The translations under genes and the position numbers were made by a program. A stretch of 64,000 nucleotides of DNA from Cyanobium sp. FGCU6. GTDB lineage: Bacteria > Cyanobacteriota > Cyanobacteriia > PCC-6307 > Cyanobiaceae. The stretch lies in contig JANWUR010000016.1 in NCBI GenBank assembly GCA_024958655.1, forward strand, positions 25,075 through 89,074. Direction: 5' to 3'. Below, one piece after another: positions 42,615 to 51,686 of the stretch (its first letter is position 1; the number at the start of each line of letters is the position of its first letter). Under the pieces are notes generated by a model that worked only from the letters and a program-made list of their open reading frames with translations, had not been told where the DNA came from and ran no database searches.

Positions 42615-45284
42615 TCAGCCGTAGCCAAACCGACGAACGAACCAGCTCTTCACCAGCTGGGTGAGGGTGATGTAGCCGAGCAGGATCATCGCCAGCCAGG
42701 CGAAGTACGGCGGGGGCAGGGGCACCAGATTGAGGCCAGCGCCGATCGGTGTGAACGGCAGAGCGATGCCGATCGCCATCACCACCAGGGTGGCCAGGGC
42801 CATCGTGAGCGAGGGCCGGCTCTGCAGAAACGGAATCCGGCGGGTGCGGATCACATGCACAATCAGGGTCTGGGTCATCAGGCTCTCCACGAACCAGCCC
42901 GACTGGAACAGGCTCTGCTGGGCGGGGGTCTGGGCCTGGAACACGAACCACATCAGGGCGAAGGTGGCGTAATCGAACAGGGAACTGACCGGCCCGATGC
43001 ACAGCATGAAGCGCCGGATTCCGCCCACCTGCCACTGCCGCGGCTGGCGCAGATCCTCGGCATCGACATTGTCGAAGGGAATCCCTGTTTGCGAGAAGTC
43101 GTAGAGGAGATTATTGAGCAGAATCTGCACCGGCTGCATCGGCAGGAACGGCAGCAGGATGCTGGCCCCCAGCATGCTGAACATATTGCCGAAGGCCGAA
43201 CTGGTTCCCATGCGGATGTACTTCACGATGTTCACGAAGGTGCGGCGACCTTCGCGCACGCCGTCGTTGAGCACCAGCAGGCTCTTGTCGAGCAGGATGA
43301 TGTCGGCCGATTCCTTGGCGATGTCCACGGCCGTGTCCACGGAGATGCCGATGTCGGCCTCGCGCAGAGCCGCCGCATCGTTGATGCCGTCGCCCATGAA
43401 GCCCACCACATGGCCGCGCTGGCGCAGCAGGCGGATGATGCGCGATTTCTGCAGTGGCGAAAGCCGCGCGAAGATCGTGGTGGCCTCGGCGCGCTGCATC
43501 AGCTCCGGATCGGCGAGGGCCTCCACCTCGGCCCCCAGCAGGATTCCCTCCACCGCCATGCCCACATCGCGGCAGGTCTTGGCGGCGATCACCGGGTTGT
43601 CGCCGGTGAGCACCTTCACGCTCACGCCGCCTTCGCGCAGGTCGCGGATGGCCTGCGCCGCCGAATCCTTGGGGGGATCGAGGAAGGCGATGAAGCCGAG
43701 GAAGATGAGAGCCGCCTCGTCGGCCAGGGTATAGGGCCCGTCGCGACGGGGCACCTCCTTGTAGGCCACGGCAATCACGCGCAGCCCATCGTCGTTGAGG
43801 TCGTCGTGGAGCCGCAGGATCGCCTGACGCAGGGTGGGATCGATCGACAGCACGTCCGAGCGGTCGCGCACATGGGTGCACACGGCGAGCACCTCCTCCA
43901 CGGCGCCCTTGCAGATCAGCTCATGGTGATGGCTTTCCTCCTCCACCACCACCGACATGCGGCGGCGCTGGAAATCGAAGGGAATCTCATCGATCTTGGC
44001 GAAGCGATGCTCCACCTTCAGGGCCGCATGCACATCGGCGTGCTCCAGCACCGCCACATCGAGCAGGTTGCGCAGACCGGTTTGATAGAAGCTGTTGAGA
44101 TAGGCGAATTCGAGCACCTCGTTGCTGTCATGGCCGTGGCAGTCGAGGTGCAGCTTGAGGATGATGCGGTCCTGGGTGAGGGTGCCGGTCTTGTCGGTGC
44201 AGAGGATGTTCATGGCACCGAGATTCTGGATCGAATCGATGTTCTTCACGATCACCTTCTGCTTGGCCATCGCGATCGCGCCCCGCGACAGATTGGCGGT
44301 GACGATCATCGGCAGCATCTCCGGCGTGAGGCCCACCGCCACCGACAGGGCGAAGAAGAAGGCCTCACCCCAGTTGCCCTTGCCGATCCCGTTGATCAGG
44401 AACACCGCCGGCGCCATCAGCGCCATGAAGCGCAGCAGCAGCAGGCTCACATCGCGGATGCCGCGATCGAAGCTGCTGCTGCTGCGCTGACCGGCAAGGG
44501 TCTGGGCCAGGGAGCCGAGCATGGTGCGAGGCCCGGTGTGGAGCACCACCGCCGTGGCGGTGCCGCTGATCACGTTGGTGCCGAGGAAGCAGAGGTTCAC
44601 CAGCTCCAGGGGCTCCGCGCCCTGCCGCTGCTCGGGCGGCAGCAGCGCATGCTTCTCCGCCGGCAGCGATTCACCGGTGAGGGCGGCCTGGCTCACGAAC
44701 AGATCCTTCGAGCTCAGCACCCGCACGTCGGCGGGGATCATGTCGCCCGCCGCCAGCAGCACCACATCGCCGGGCACCAGGCGATCGATGGGTTCCTCCT
44801 CCTGCTGCGCCCCCTCGCCCTCGAGCTGCAGCCCCAGGTCGGCCGCCAGGGCGGGGGTGATGTCCTTGTGGGCATCGCGGCGCTTCACCGTGGCCGTGGT
44901 GTGCACGAGCCGGCGCAGACCTTCGGCGGCCCGCACGGAGCGGTACTCCTGGGAGAAGCGCAGACCCACACTGAAGAGGATCATGCCGCCGATGATCAGG
45001 GCAGCCTTCGCATCCCCGGTGAGCAGGGACACCAGGGCCAGGGAGGCCAGCAGGCCCACCAGCGGATTGGCGAAGGTGGCCAGCAGTTGGAGAAACCAGG
45101 GAACGGGCTTCTCCTGGGCGATCACGTTGGCCCCGAGGCGCTCGAGCCGCAGGCGCGACTGCAGCCGGCTCAGCCCGTCGGCGGAGCTGTTGAGGCGCTC
45201 CAGGAGCGCGTCGGCCTCCTCGCGGGCCGCCTGCAGCAGATCGGCGGCCGGGGAGGAAGCGGCGGCCGGCGGCGGATCAGCCAC
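42615..45284 (-). CDS. mgtA: Magnesium-translocating P-type ATPase
   Basis: 889 residues, P3B-type ATPase that imports magnesium. Phosphorylation site CTDKTGTLTQDR, actuator motif LTGESLPAEK, hinge motif GFMGDGINDAAALR and ten predicted spans, the last six in the C-terminal 230 residues (LLYDFSQTGIPFDNVD between them). The soluble acidic N-terminus is typical. It lies 52 bases downstream of the sulfatase gene on the same strand. I did not find an obvious magnesium-sensing leader in that short gap. Confidence 0.94.
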   Translation of the reverse strand: MADPPPAAASSPAADLLQAAREEADALLERLNSSADGLSRLQSRLRLERLGANVIAQEKPVPWFLQLLATFANPLVGLLASLALVSLLTGDAKAALIIGGMILFSVGLRFSQEYRSVRAAEGLRRLVHTTATVKRRDAHKDITPALAADLGLQLEGEGAQQEEEPIDRLVPGDVVLLAAGDMIPADVRVLSSKDLFVSQAALTGESLPAEKHALLPPEQRQGAEPLELVNLCFLGTNVISGTATAVVLHTGPRTMLGSLAQTLAGQRSSSSFDRGIRDVSLLLLRFMALMAPAVFLINGIGKGNWGEAFFFALSVAVGLTPEMLPMIVTANLSRGAIAMAKQKVIVKNIDSIQNLGAMNILCTDKTGTLTQDRIILKLHLDCHGHDSNEVLEFAYLNSFYQTGLRNLLDVAVLEHADVHAALKVEHRFAKIDEIPFDFQRRRMSVVVEEESHHHELICKGAVEEVLAVCTHVRDRSDVLSIDPTLRQAILRLHDDLNDDGLRVIAVAYKEVPRRDGPYTLADEAALIFLGFIAFLDPPKDSAAQAIRDLREGGVSVKVLTGDNPVIAAKTCRDVGMAVEGILLGAEVEALADPELMQRAEATTIFARLSPLQKSRIIRLLRQRGHVVGFMGDGINDAAALREADIGISVDTAVDIAKESADIILLDKSLLVLNDGVREGRRTFVNIVKYIRMGTSSAFGNMFSMLGASILLPFLPMQPVQILLNNLLYDFSQTGIPFDNVDAEDLRQPRQWQVGGIRRFMLCIGPVSSLFDYATFALMWFVFQAQTPAQQSLFQSGWFVESLMTQTLIVHVIRTRRIPFLQSRPSLTMALATLVVMAIGIALPFTPIGAGLNLVPLPPPYFAWLAMILLGYITLTQLVKSWFVRRFGYG

Positions 45285-45336
45285 CGGAGGTGAGGGTGGG
45301 GTGGAAATCCAGCGCCATCACGTTGAGGGTCCGCCC

Positions 45337-47691
45337 TCACTGCCGCGCCAGGATCTGGCGCATCTGCTCCCTGAGGTCGTCGACCGGGGTGCCGCTCACA
45401 TCCACCAGGGCTCGGCGGATGCGGCCGGCGTAGGCGAAGGGGGGCCTGTAGTCGGGCAGGGCGGGTGAGCCGGGATCGGCCCCCACCGCCACACCGGCGG
45501 CCAGGCCGAGGCTGAGGGGGATGGTCACCGGCAGGTCGCCTTCACCCACCGGCTCCCCATCCACAAACAGCACCACCTTCGCCGGCGTGCCCCGGCCATT
45601 GGCGAGGTCGGGGGCGCCGGTGGGGGTGAACTCGGCGCTGACGATGTGATGGCCGGACGGGATCGGGGCCGAGGAGCGCACGCGGAAGAACTGCTCGGCC
45701 ACGTAGTTGTAGCCGTAGGTGAGCAGGCCGTTCTGCACGTAGAAGGCAAAGCCGCCGTCGTTGCCGCCCATGCTGAACAGCACCCCCTCGGCGCCGCCTT
45801 CGGGCACCTCCAGCTCCACCGAGATCGAGTGGGGCCGGTTGAGCACCCGCGGCGCCGCGTTGCTGGGCACCATCTGGGTGCCGGGGTAGTAGACGTAGCG
45901 CTGGCGGTCGGCGGTGATCTGGGGCCGTTCCTCGGCGAAACGCTGGGTGCCGCGGCTGTCGATCGGCAGCACGTTGTACTTGCCGGCCTCCACGTACCAC
46001 ATGCCGATCATGGCGATCAGGCGGTCGCGCTCGACGGCGGCCAGATCGTTGGTTTCGGCGAAATCCTCCTGCAGGTTGTAGAGCTCCCAGCCGTGGGCAT
46101 CGAGCTGGATCAGCTGCTCGTAGCTGATCGGATCGCCGAAGCGGCGGCCCGATTCCACGAACGAGGTGCCGGGCCAGGGGCACACCGCGCGCCAGCCGTC
46201 GTGATGGAGCGAGCGGTGGCCGAACATCTCGAAGTACTGGGTGAGATGCAGGCTGGGCGCGGCGGGATCGTCGAAGCTGGAGCGCAGCGAGAAGCCCTCG
46301 ATCGGGCTCTGGGTCACCCCCCGCAGCGTGGTGGGGGCTTCGATGCCGAGGGCATCGAGCACGGTGGGCACCATGTCGATCGCGTGGCAGTACTGGCTGC
46401 GGATCTCGCCGCGGGCGGCGATGCCCTTCGGCCAGCTCACGATGAAGGGATCGCTGGTGCCGCCCCGGTAGGTTTCGCGCTTCCAGCGTCGGAACGGCGT
46501 GTTGCCGGCGTGGGTCCAGCCCCAGGGGTAGTGGTTGAAGTACTTCGGGCCGCCGATGTCATCGATGGCGGCGAGGTTCTGCTCGAGGTTCTCCGGCACG
46601 TTGTTGAAGAACTTGCCCTCGTTCACCGATCCCGTCGGCCCGCCCTCGGAGCTGGCGCCGTTGTCGGAGATCACCATGATCAGGGTGTTCTCGTACTCGC
46701 CGATCTCCTTGAGGAAGGCGATCAGCTCACCGATGTGATGGTCGGTGTGCTCGAGGAAGCCGGCGAACACCTCCATCATGCGGGCATAGAGCCGCTTCTC
46801 CGGCTCCGAGAGGCCGTTCCAGTCGGGCACGTCGGGGTCGTGGCGGGAGAGCACGGTGTTGGGCGGGATGATGCCGAGCTCCTTCTGGCGGGCGAAGGTC
46901 TGCTCGCGGTAGGCATCCCAGCCGCCATCGAACTTGCCCTTGTACCTGTCGGCCCATTCCTTCGGCACGTGGTGCGGCGCATGCATGGCGCCGGTGCAGA
47001 AGTACAGGAAGAAGGGCTTGTCGGGCGCCACCTGCTTGGCATCGGCGATCATCGCCCTCGCCTTCGCCACCAGGTCGGGGGTGAGGTGGTAGCCCTCCTC
47101 GGGGGTGGCCGGCGGTTCAACCTGGGCGTTGTCCTGCACCAGCTCCGGGTAGTACTGATGCGTATCACCGCCGAGGAAGCCGTAGAAGCGCTCGAAGCCG
47201 CGGCCCAGGGGCCAGCGGTCGTAGGGACCGGCCGCCGACGTCTGCTCGGCAGGGGTGAGGTGCCACTTGCCCACGGCGTAGGTGTTGTAGCCGTGGGGCA
47301 GCAGGATCTCGGAGAGGAAGCCGTTCGCGAACGGGATGATGCCGTTGGAGCCGGGGAACCCCATCGAGCCTTCGGTGATGCAGGCCAGGCCGTTGGAGTG
47401 GTGGTTGCGGCCCGTGAGCATGCAGGAGCGCGACGGCGAGCAGAGCGCCGTGGTGTGCATGTTGCTGAAGCGCAGGCCGCCGGCCGCCAGGGCATCGAGG
47501 TTGGGGGTGGCGATCGGGCTGCCGTAGCAACCCAGCTGGCCGAAGCCCGTGTCGTCGAGCACCAGGAAGATCACATTCGGCGCTCCCTCCTTCGCCCGGT
47601 TGGGCATCGGCCAGGCGGGGGTGGAAACGTCGGCGGTGCGACCGATCACGCCCGGGAAGCTCGCTCCCGGCTTGTACTCCTTCAGGGCCAT
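45337..47691 (-). CDS. Type I arylsulfatase
   Basis: 784 residues. The sulfatase signature ALCSPSRSCMLTGRNHHSNG is near residues 80-100, with the cysteine that must become formylglycine. Metal residues lie in FLVLDDTGFGQLG and later ISDNGASSEGG; HYPWGWTHAGNTPFRRWKRE is the substrate-side block of the large bacterial arylsulfatases (AtsA-like). The C-terminal 150 residues form a beta-rich domain. There is no Sec signal, which is usual for this cytosolic subgroup. It would free sulfate from aryl or alkyl sulfate esters. The formylglycine-generating enzyme it needs is not in the window. Confidence 0.92.
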   Translation of the reverse strand: MALKEYKPGASFPGVIGRTADVSTPAWPMPNRAKEGAPNVIFLVLDDTGFGQLGCYGSPIATPNLDALAAGGLRFSNMHTTALCSPSRSCMLTGRNHHSNGLACITEGSMGFPGSNGIIPFANGFLSEILLPHGYNTYAVGKWHLTPAEQTSAAGPYDRWPLGRGFERFYGFLGGDTHQYYPELVQDNAQVEPPATPEEGYHLTPDLVAKARAMIADAKQVAPDKPFFLYFCTGAMHAPHHVPKEWADRYKGKFDGGWDAYREQTFARQKELGIIPPNTVLSRHDPDVPDWNGLSEPEKRLYARMMEVFAGFLEHTDHHIGELIAFLKEIGEYENTLIMVISDNGASSEGGPTGSVNEGKFFNNVPENLEQNLAAIDDIGGPKYFNHYPWGWTHAGNTPFRRWKRETYRGGTSDPFIVSWPKGIAARGEIRSQYCHAIDMVPTVLDALGIEAPTTLRGVTQSPIEGFSLRSSFDDPAAPSLHLTQYFEMFGHRSLHHDGWRAVCPWPGTSFVESGRRFGDPISYEQLIQLDAHGWELYNLQEDFAETNDLAAVERDRLIAMIGMWYVEAGKYNVLPIDSRGTQRFAEERPQITADRQRYVYYPGTQMVPSNAAPRVLNRPHSISVELEVPEGGAEGVLFSMGGNDGGFAFYVQNGLLTYGYNYVAEQFFRVRSSAPIPSGHHIVSAEFTPTGAPDLANGRGTPAKVVLFVDGEPVGEGDLPVTIPLSLGLAAGVAVGADPGSPALPDYRPPFAYAGRIRRALVDVSGTPVDDLREQMRQILARQ

Positions 47692-47805
47692 GGCTGAACC
47701 GGATCCGGGCGGGTTTTCCGGAACCTAGCCAGGGTTCCGGAGGCCGCACCGGGCATTGGCCGGGCCGGTTCCACCCACCAGAATGGGTTCACAATCTTCA
47801 CGGTC

Positions 47806-48231
47806 ATGGAACGCGTGATCGGTGGCGGCACGGCCCTGGCCGTGCTCCTCAGCCTGACCGCCTGCGGCAGCGAGGTGAGATCGGTGCGGTCCGACATCCC
47901 TGGTGTGCCCTTCAATGCCTCCACCCGCCGCTGGCAGGGGGCGTCGTCGGATGGCTCGCGCAGCGTGGTGACCCAGCGGCGAACGGGGAGGAACAGCTTC
48001 GCCTTCGAGGAGACCTGGACCATCGACGGCCGCACGGTCGAAACGGCCGGCACGGGCGAGTACGACCCGGCACGGGGAACCAACATCTACACCTACAGCA
48101 AGCCGCCGGGCACCGTGCTGGTGCAGACCGATGAGCACCGCACAAAGGATCAGACGGTGGATACGGTTCTCAAGAGCAATGTGGAGGTGCTGAACGTGGG
48201 TGAGAAGATCACCTACACCGCCCTTCCCTGA
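47806..48231 (+). CDS. Small lipoprotein of unknown function
   Basis: 141 residues. A lipoprotein signal ends LLSLTACGSEV (lipidated Cys20). The mature part is polar, predicted beta-rich (RRWQGASSDGSRSVV, FEETWTIDGRTVETAG, YTYSKPPGTVLVQTD), with no recognised domain. Its upstream region faces the sulfatase gene (divergent, 114 bases between starts), and its last 19 bases overlap the end of the methyltransferase-fusion gene on the other strand. Confidence 0.7.
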   Translation: MERVIGGGTALAVLLSLTACGSEVRSVRSDIPGVPFNASTRRWQGASSDGSRSVVTQRRTGRNSFAFEETWTIDGRTVETAGTGEYDPARGTNIYTYSKPPGTVLVQTDEHRTKDQTVDTVLKSNVEVLNVGEKITYTALP

Positions 48232-49364
48232 CCCTCCTCGGCACGGTCTCGGGGTGCGCCCTGGCTGGGCAGAGGTGCCAGATCGGGCTCCAGCCAGCCG
48301 GCCCGGGCCTCCCGGGAATAGAGACGCTCGGGCGTGTAATGCCGCAGCGGCGCGTCCACAGAGGCCAGGGGGGAGCGCAGCAGCAGGGCCAGAGAGCCTG
48401 CCGTGGTGGCCTGCGGATGGGCCGCCTCGTGCGCCGCGAGGGCCCGCAGCCAGAAGCGGGTGAGGGTTTCGTGGTAGCCGTTGTCGGCGTCGTTGCCGAT
48501 GCCGGCGGCGGCGTTGTGGGCGCGGATGCGCGACCGCAGCAGCGCCAGCGCCTCGGGCCGGCCGTGGCGGCGCAGGTGCCAGAGCCCCACGGCCAGATGG
48601 GTCTGGTGGGTCCAGCGCTCCCGTGGCAGTCGCTGGGCGAGGAAGTCTGCCGCCAGGGCCGCGATCGCCTCGTGGTCGAGCACGGGCCGCACGATCCGCA
48701 GCATCGTGTCGCCCCCCCGCTGCAGCTCGTAGGCCACCCGCCGCTGCTCCAGCCCGCAGCCCTGGGCGCCCAGCTCCGCCAGCAGGGGCTCCAGATGGCG
48801 CGACGGGGCGCCACCGAGCTCCAGCAGCGGGAAGAGGCGCAGTTCGGGAGCCACCCGCAGCAGCTCAGCGATCGCCAGCCGGTGCTGCGCGAGCGGCACC
48901 GCCTCGGCGTAGAGCAGCAGGAAGTGGGAGGAGAGGGCGAGATCGAAGGCATCGGCGGCAAAGGGAAGCGCCTGGGCCTCGCCGGCCACGTAACGGCCCT
49001 GCCGCCGGCCGCCCTCGTAATCGGCGAGGAAGACGGCCATGGCCGCCAGCCGCCGGCGCTCCAGCTGCTCGGGCGAGGCGATCGTGGTCCACACGAAGTC
49101 GGCGAGGTTGGCGCGCACCTGGGCCATCACCTCCCCGCGCACCTCGGCGATCCGCTGCTCGATCTCCGCGGCGGAGCAGGCGTAGAGCGGATCGACCGCA
49201 ACGCCGCGGCCCCCGCGCCGGTGGAGTTCGGCCTGGAAGGCGGCCGGTCCGTCGCCGCAGCCGAGGATCCGGCCGCCGAGCTCGGCCGGGCCGAGGTCAA
49301 ACATGCGTACGTACTCCTCGTAGGAGCGTCCCCAGGGCACCACCCGATCGAGGGAGAAGGTCAT
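48213..49364 (-). CDS. Methyltransferase-like protein fused to an unfamiliar C-terminal domain
   Basis: 383 residues; last gene of the six-gene operon. The first 215 residues form a class I methyltransferase-like Rossmann fold: LGGRILGCGDGPAAFQAEL (motif I), VAVDPLYACSAAEI and ALPFAADAFDLALSSHFLLL. Residues about 225-320 form a separate helical domain with FLAQRLPRERWTHQTHLAVG, RIRAHNAAAGIGNDADNGY and TRFWLRAL, rich in His and Trp; I have seen this block in short stand-alone bacterial proteins without a known function. Its ATG overlaps the stop of the aspartic-protease-like gene by one base (TGATG). Confidence 0.75.
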   Translation of the reverse strand: MTFSLDRVVPWGRSYEEYVRMFDLGPAELGGRILGCGDGPAAFQAELHRRGGRGVAVDPLYACSAAEIEQRIAEVRGEVMAQVRANLADFVWTTIASPEQLERRRLAAMAVFLADYEGGRRQGRYVAGEAQALPFAADAFDLALSSHFLLLYAEAVPLAQHRLAIAELLRVAPELRLFPLLELGGAPSRHLEPLLAELGAQGCGLEQRRVAYELQRGGDTMLRIVRPVLDHEAIAALAADFLAQRLPRERWTHQTHLAVGLWHLRRHGRPEALALLRSRIRAHNAAAGIGNDADNGYHETLTRFWLRALAAHEAAHPQATTAGSLALLLRSPLASVDAPLRHYTPERLYSREARAGWLEPDLAPLPSQGAPRDRAEEGQGRAV

Positions 49365-50461
49365 CAGTCGCCTCCGGGCGGGGCAGGGTCGGCCGCCCTC
49401 GGCTTCAGCCAGATCCGGGCGGTGAACGGATCGAAGATCGCCGCCCGCTGCGCCGTGATGAAGCTCGCTCCGAGCTGGGCCGCGGGCTGGCTCCAGGTGC
49501 CGATGCCACCGCAGCGGGCCGCGCCGGGGGGCGTGGCCTTCAGGAACAGGGTGGCGTCGGGGGCGCGCAGCACCGGCGGACCATCGCTGCCGAGGATCTC
49601 CACGGCGCTGCCCGGCGGCAGCCGCCAGGCGCTCACCGGCTCGCTCACGCCGGTGCAGGTGCTGAGGATCAGATCGGACTCCGGCCGCCGCTGCAGTCGG
49701 ATCCCCGCCTGCTGCAGTTGCCGGAACAGGGCGGGGTTGATGTTCACCGAACCGGGGAAGCGGCTGTCGTCGTAGCCGGTGTCCAGCTGGGCCACAGCCG
49801 TCACCGGGCCGAGGCGCAGCGGCACCGTGGGGATGTTGGGGCAGCCGCCCCGCCGGGGAGCGGCGGGGCAGTTGAGCCCGCTGGCGCTGGGGCCGAAGTA
49901 GCCGCGGCTGGACACCGGCACGAAGCCGGCGGCGCGCAGGCTGGCGTCAGGGCAGAAGGAGTCCGGCGGCGCCCAGCGCAGCAGCGCCCGCTCGGAATCG
50001 AGGGTGAGCACCTGCCGGGCCAGGAGGTCGGTGCCGAGCAGGCCCGCCTGGGGCACCACGGCGCGGATGGCGCTGTGGTCCTGGGGCGTGAGGCGCACCG
50101 GTCCCGAGGGACCGAAGACATCGAAGGCAGCGAAGCGGTCGGTCGTTCCCGGCTGCGGCGTCGGCCCGCGGCCGCCGAGGAAGGTGGTGGGGGAGAGGGA
50201 GCTGCCGCCTGAGCCGTAGTCGAGCAGGAAGAAGCCGAAGCGCCCATCCACCCGTCCCAGGGCATAGGGCAGTGGACCGGAGAGCAGCAGGGAGCGGGTC
50301 TGCCCCAGGCAGCGCTCGAGGGTCTCCGCGCCCGCCGGCGCTTGGGCCTGCGCGTGGGTCAGCCCCCGGGCCTGCACCGGCCCGATCGCCGCGAGCAGCA
50401 CCAGCGCCAGCAGCACCCCCAGCCAGCGGTGGCGCCGGGCCCGGAGCCCCGCGCCCCTCAC
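49364..50461 (-). CDS. Exported aspartic-protease-like protein with two Asp motifs
   Basis: 365 residues from a GTG at 50461 that overlaps the stop of the cyclic-nucleotide-binding gene (GTGA). A Sec signal lies at about 11-31. Two motifs resemble the catalytic Asp loops of aspartic proteases: FLLDYGSGGSSL (D81) and AQLDTGYDDS (D227). LLGTDLLARQVLTLDSE (141-157) looks like the psi-loop partner strand of retropepsins. Two lobes in one chain would be a pepsin-like layout. Cysteines at 51, 170, 198, 207 and further on suggest disulfides in an exported protein. The first motif deviates (DYG for DTG), so proteolysis is unproven. It may process an envelope partner encoded in the operon. Confidence 0.65.
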   Translation of the reverse strand: MRGAGLRARRHRWLGVLLALVLLAAIGPVQARGLTHAQAQAPAGAETLERCLGQTRSLLLSGPLPYALGRVDGRFGFFLLDYGSGGSSLSPTTFLGGRGPTPQPGTTDRFAAFDVFGPSGPVRLTPQDHSAIRAVVPQAGLLGTDLLARQVLTLDSERALLRWAPPDSFCPDASLRAAGFVPVSSRGYFGPSASGLNCPAAPRRGGCPNIPTVPLRLGPVTAVAQLDTGYDDSRFPGSVNINPALFRQLQQAGIRLQRRPESDLILSTCTGVSEPVSAWRLPPGSAVEILGSDGPPVLRAPDATLFLKATPPGAARCGGIGTWSQPAAQLGASFITAQRAAIFDPFTARIWLKPRAADPAPPGGD

Positions 50462-50868
50462 TGACCCCGGGCGTCGCGCAGCATCATCGCCATCCGCTGC
50501 AGCAGCTTCCAGCCGATCACGCCGTTGGCCTCGACCAGCGGCCGGAAATCCCAGTAGGTGAGGCCCCAGCAGTCGAGCCGGCTGGCGGCCGTGATCGTGG
50601 CCATGCGCGGCCCTTCGTCGATCAGGGCGATCTCGCCGAAGTACTCGCCGGGGCCGAGGGTGGAGTGGGGGGTGCCACGGATCGAGACGGTGGCCTCGCC
50701 GGCCTCGATCACGAAGAAGGCGGCGCCGCCGGAGCCCTCCTGGATGATCGTGGTGCCCTGATCGAAGTCGCGTTCCTTGAACAGCAGGGCGATCTGAGCC
50801 AGTTCGCCCGGGTTGAGATCGGCGAACAGGGGAACGCGCTGCAGCACGTCGATCGGCGCGCCTCGCAT
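50458..50868 (-). CDS. Stand-alone cyclic-nucleotide-binding domain protein
   Basis: 136 residues. A single cNMP-binding fold: VLQRVPLFADLNPGEL, GTTIIQEGSGGAAFFVIEAG, LGPGEYFGEIALIDEGPRMA (the phosphate-binding cassette with Gly-Glu-Ile and Arg) and TITAASRLDCWGL. No helix-turn-helix follows, so it is not a CRP-type regulator; it would be a ligand-dependent adaptor. The ATG overlaps the stop of the PEP-synthase-like ATP-binding gene (TGATG). The residues expected to bind cAMP or cGMP are largely in place. Confidence 0.88.
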   Translation of the reverse strand: MRGAPIDVLQRVPLFADLNPGELAQIALLFKERDFDQGTTIIQEGSGGAAFFVIEAGEATVSIRGTPHSTLGPGEYFGEIALIDEGPRMATITAASRLDCWGLTYWDFRPLVEANGVIGWKLLQRMAMMLRDARGQ

Positions 50869-51686
50869 CAGGAACCGGACGTGGTGATCGCCCGGCACTG
50901 AAGCAGATGCAGACGGCCCTCGGCAAACGCCCATTCCAGGTCGCGGTCCGGGCCATGCACCGCCTCGCAGCGCAGGGCAAGCGCGTGCAGCTCGGCCAGC
51001 TGGGCGTCGTCGAGGCAGAGGCGCTCCACCTGCTGGGGGGGCAGGGTCTCCTCCACGGTGCCGCCGCTTGCCAGCGGACGGATCGCCACCGTCTTGTAGC
51101 CGGGTCGGCGCTCGCGCACCCGCCCCTCGCGATCGAGCAGGAAGTGGTCGGGGATCACCAGCCCCGCCACCACCGCCTCCCCCAGACCCCAGCTGGCCTC
51201 GATCAGCCGCTCGTCGGCCCCGGTCACGGGATTGCGGGTGAACAGCACCCCGGCCGTCTCGGGCGCCAGCAGGGTCTGCACCACCACCGCCACGCTCGGC
51301 CTGCTGAAGCGACCCACCTTCTGGCGGTAGGTGATGGCCGCATCGGAATTGGCCGACCACCAGATCTCGCGCAGGGCCTCCGGCAGCGCCTGTGCCGTGG
51401 CGACGTTAAGCAGGGTGAGGTGCTGACCGGCGAAGCTGCTGGCCTCGCCGTCCTCGTCGATGGCGGAGGAGCGCACCGCGAACGGGGCCGCCAGCGCCGC
51501 CACCGCCGCGATCACCTCCGCCTCGGCGTCCTCGTCGCCGGCGGCCACCGCCTCCACCAGCGGCCCGCTGAGGGCGAAACCGTCGGGCACCGGCAGGCCG
51601 TCGCGCAGCGCCTGGCCCAGCCCCACGGCCTTGGCGCCGTGGATCGCCACGTCGACCGCGGCGCGGAGCGGAACGATCCGGCTCAC
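50868..51686 (-). CDS. PEP-synthase/rifampin-phosphotransferase-like ATP-binding subunit
   Basis: 272 residues from GTG 51686, overlapping the stop of the preceding gene (GTGA). It consists of only the ATP-grasp domain (PPDK_N type) of pyruvate phosphate dikinase-related enzymes: GAKAVGLGQALRDGLPVPDG, FAVRSSAIDEDGEASSFAGQ, AGVLFTRNPVTG, IEASWGLGEAVVAGLVIP and the final LEWAFAEGRLHLLQCRAI. In the full enzymes this domain uses ATP to phosphorylate a histidine on a swivelling domain. That histidine domain is in the neighbouring protein (51683-53314), so the two should form a complex. Confidence 0.88.
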   Translation of the reverse strand: MSRIVPLRAAVDVAIHGAKAVGLGQALRDGLPVPDGFALSGPLVEAVAAGDEDAEAEVIAAVAALAAPFAVRSSAIDEDGEASSFAGQHLTLLNVATAQALPEALREIWWSANSDAAITYRQKVGRFSRPSVAVVVQTLLAPETAGVLFTRNPVTGADERLIEASWGLGEAVVAGLVIPDHFLLDREGRVRERRPGYKTVAIRPLASGGTVEETLPPQQVERLCLDDAQLAELHALALRCEAVHGPDRDLEWAFAEGRLHLLQCRAITTSGS

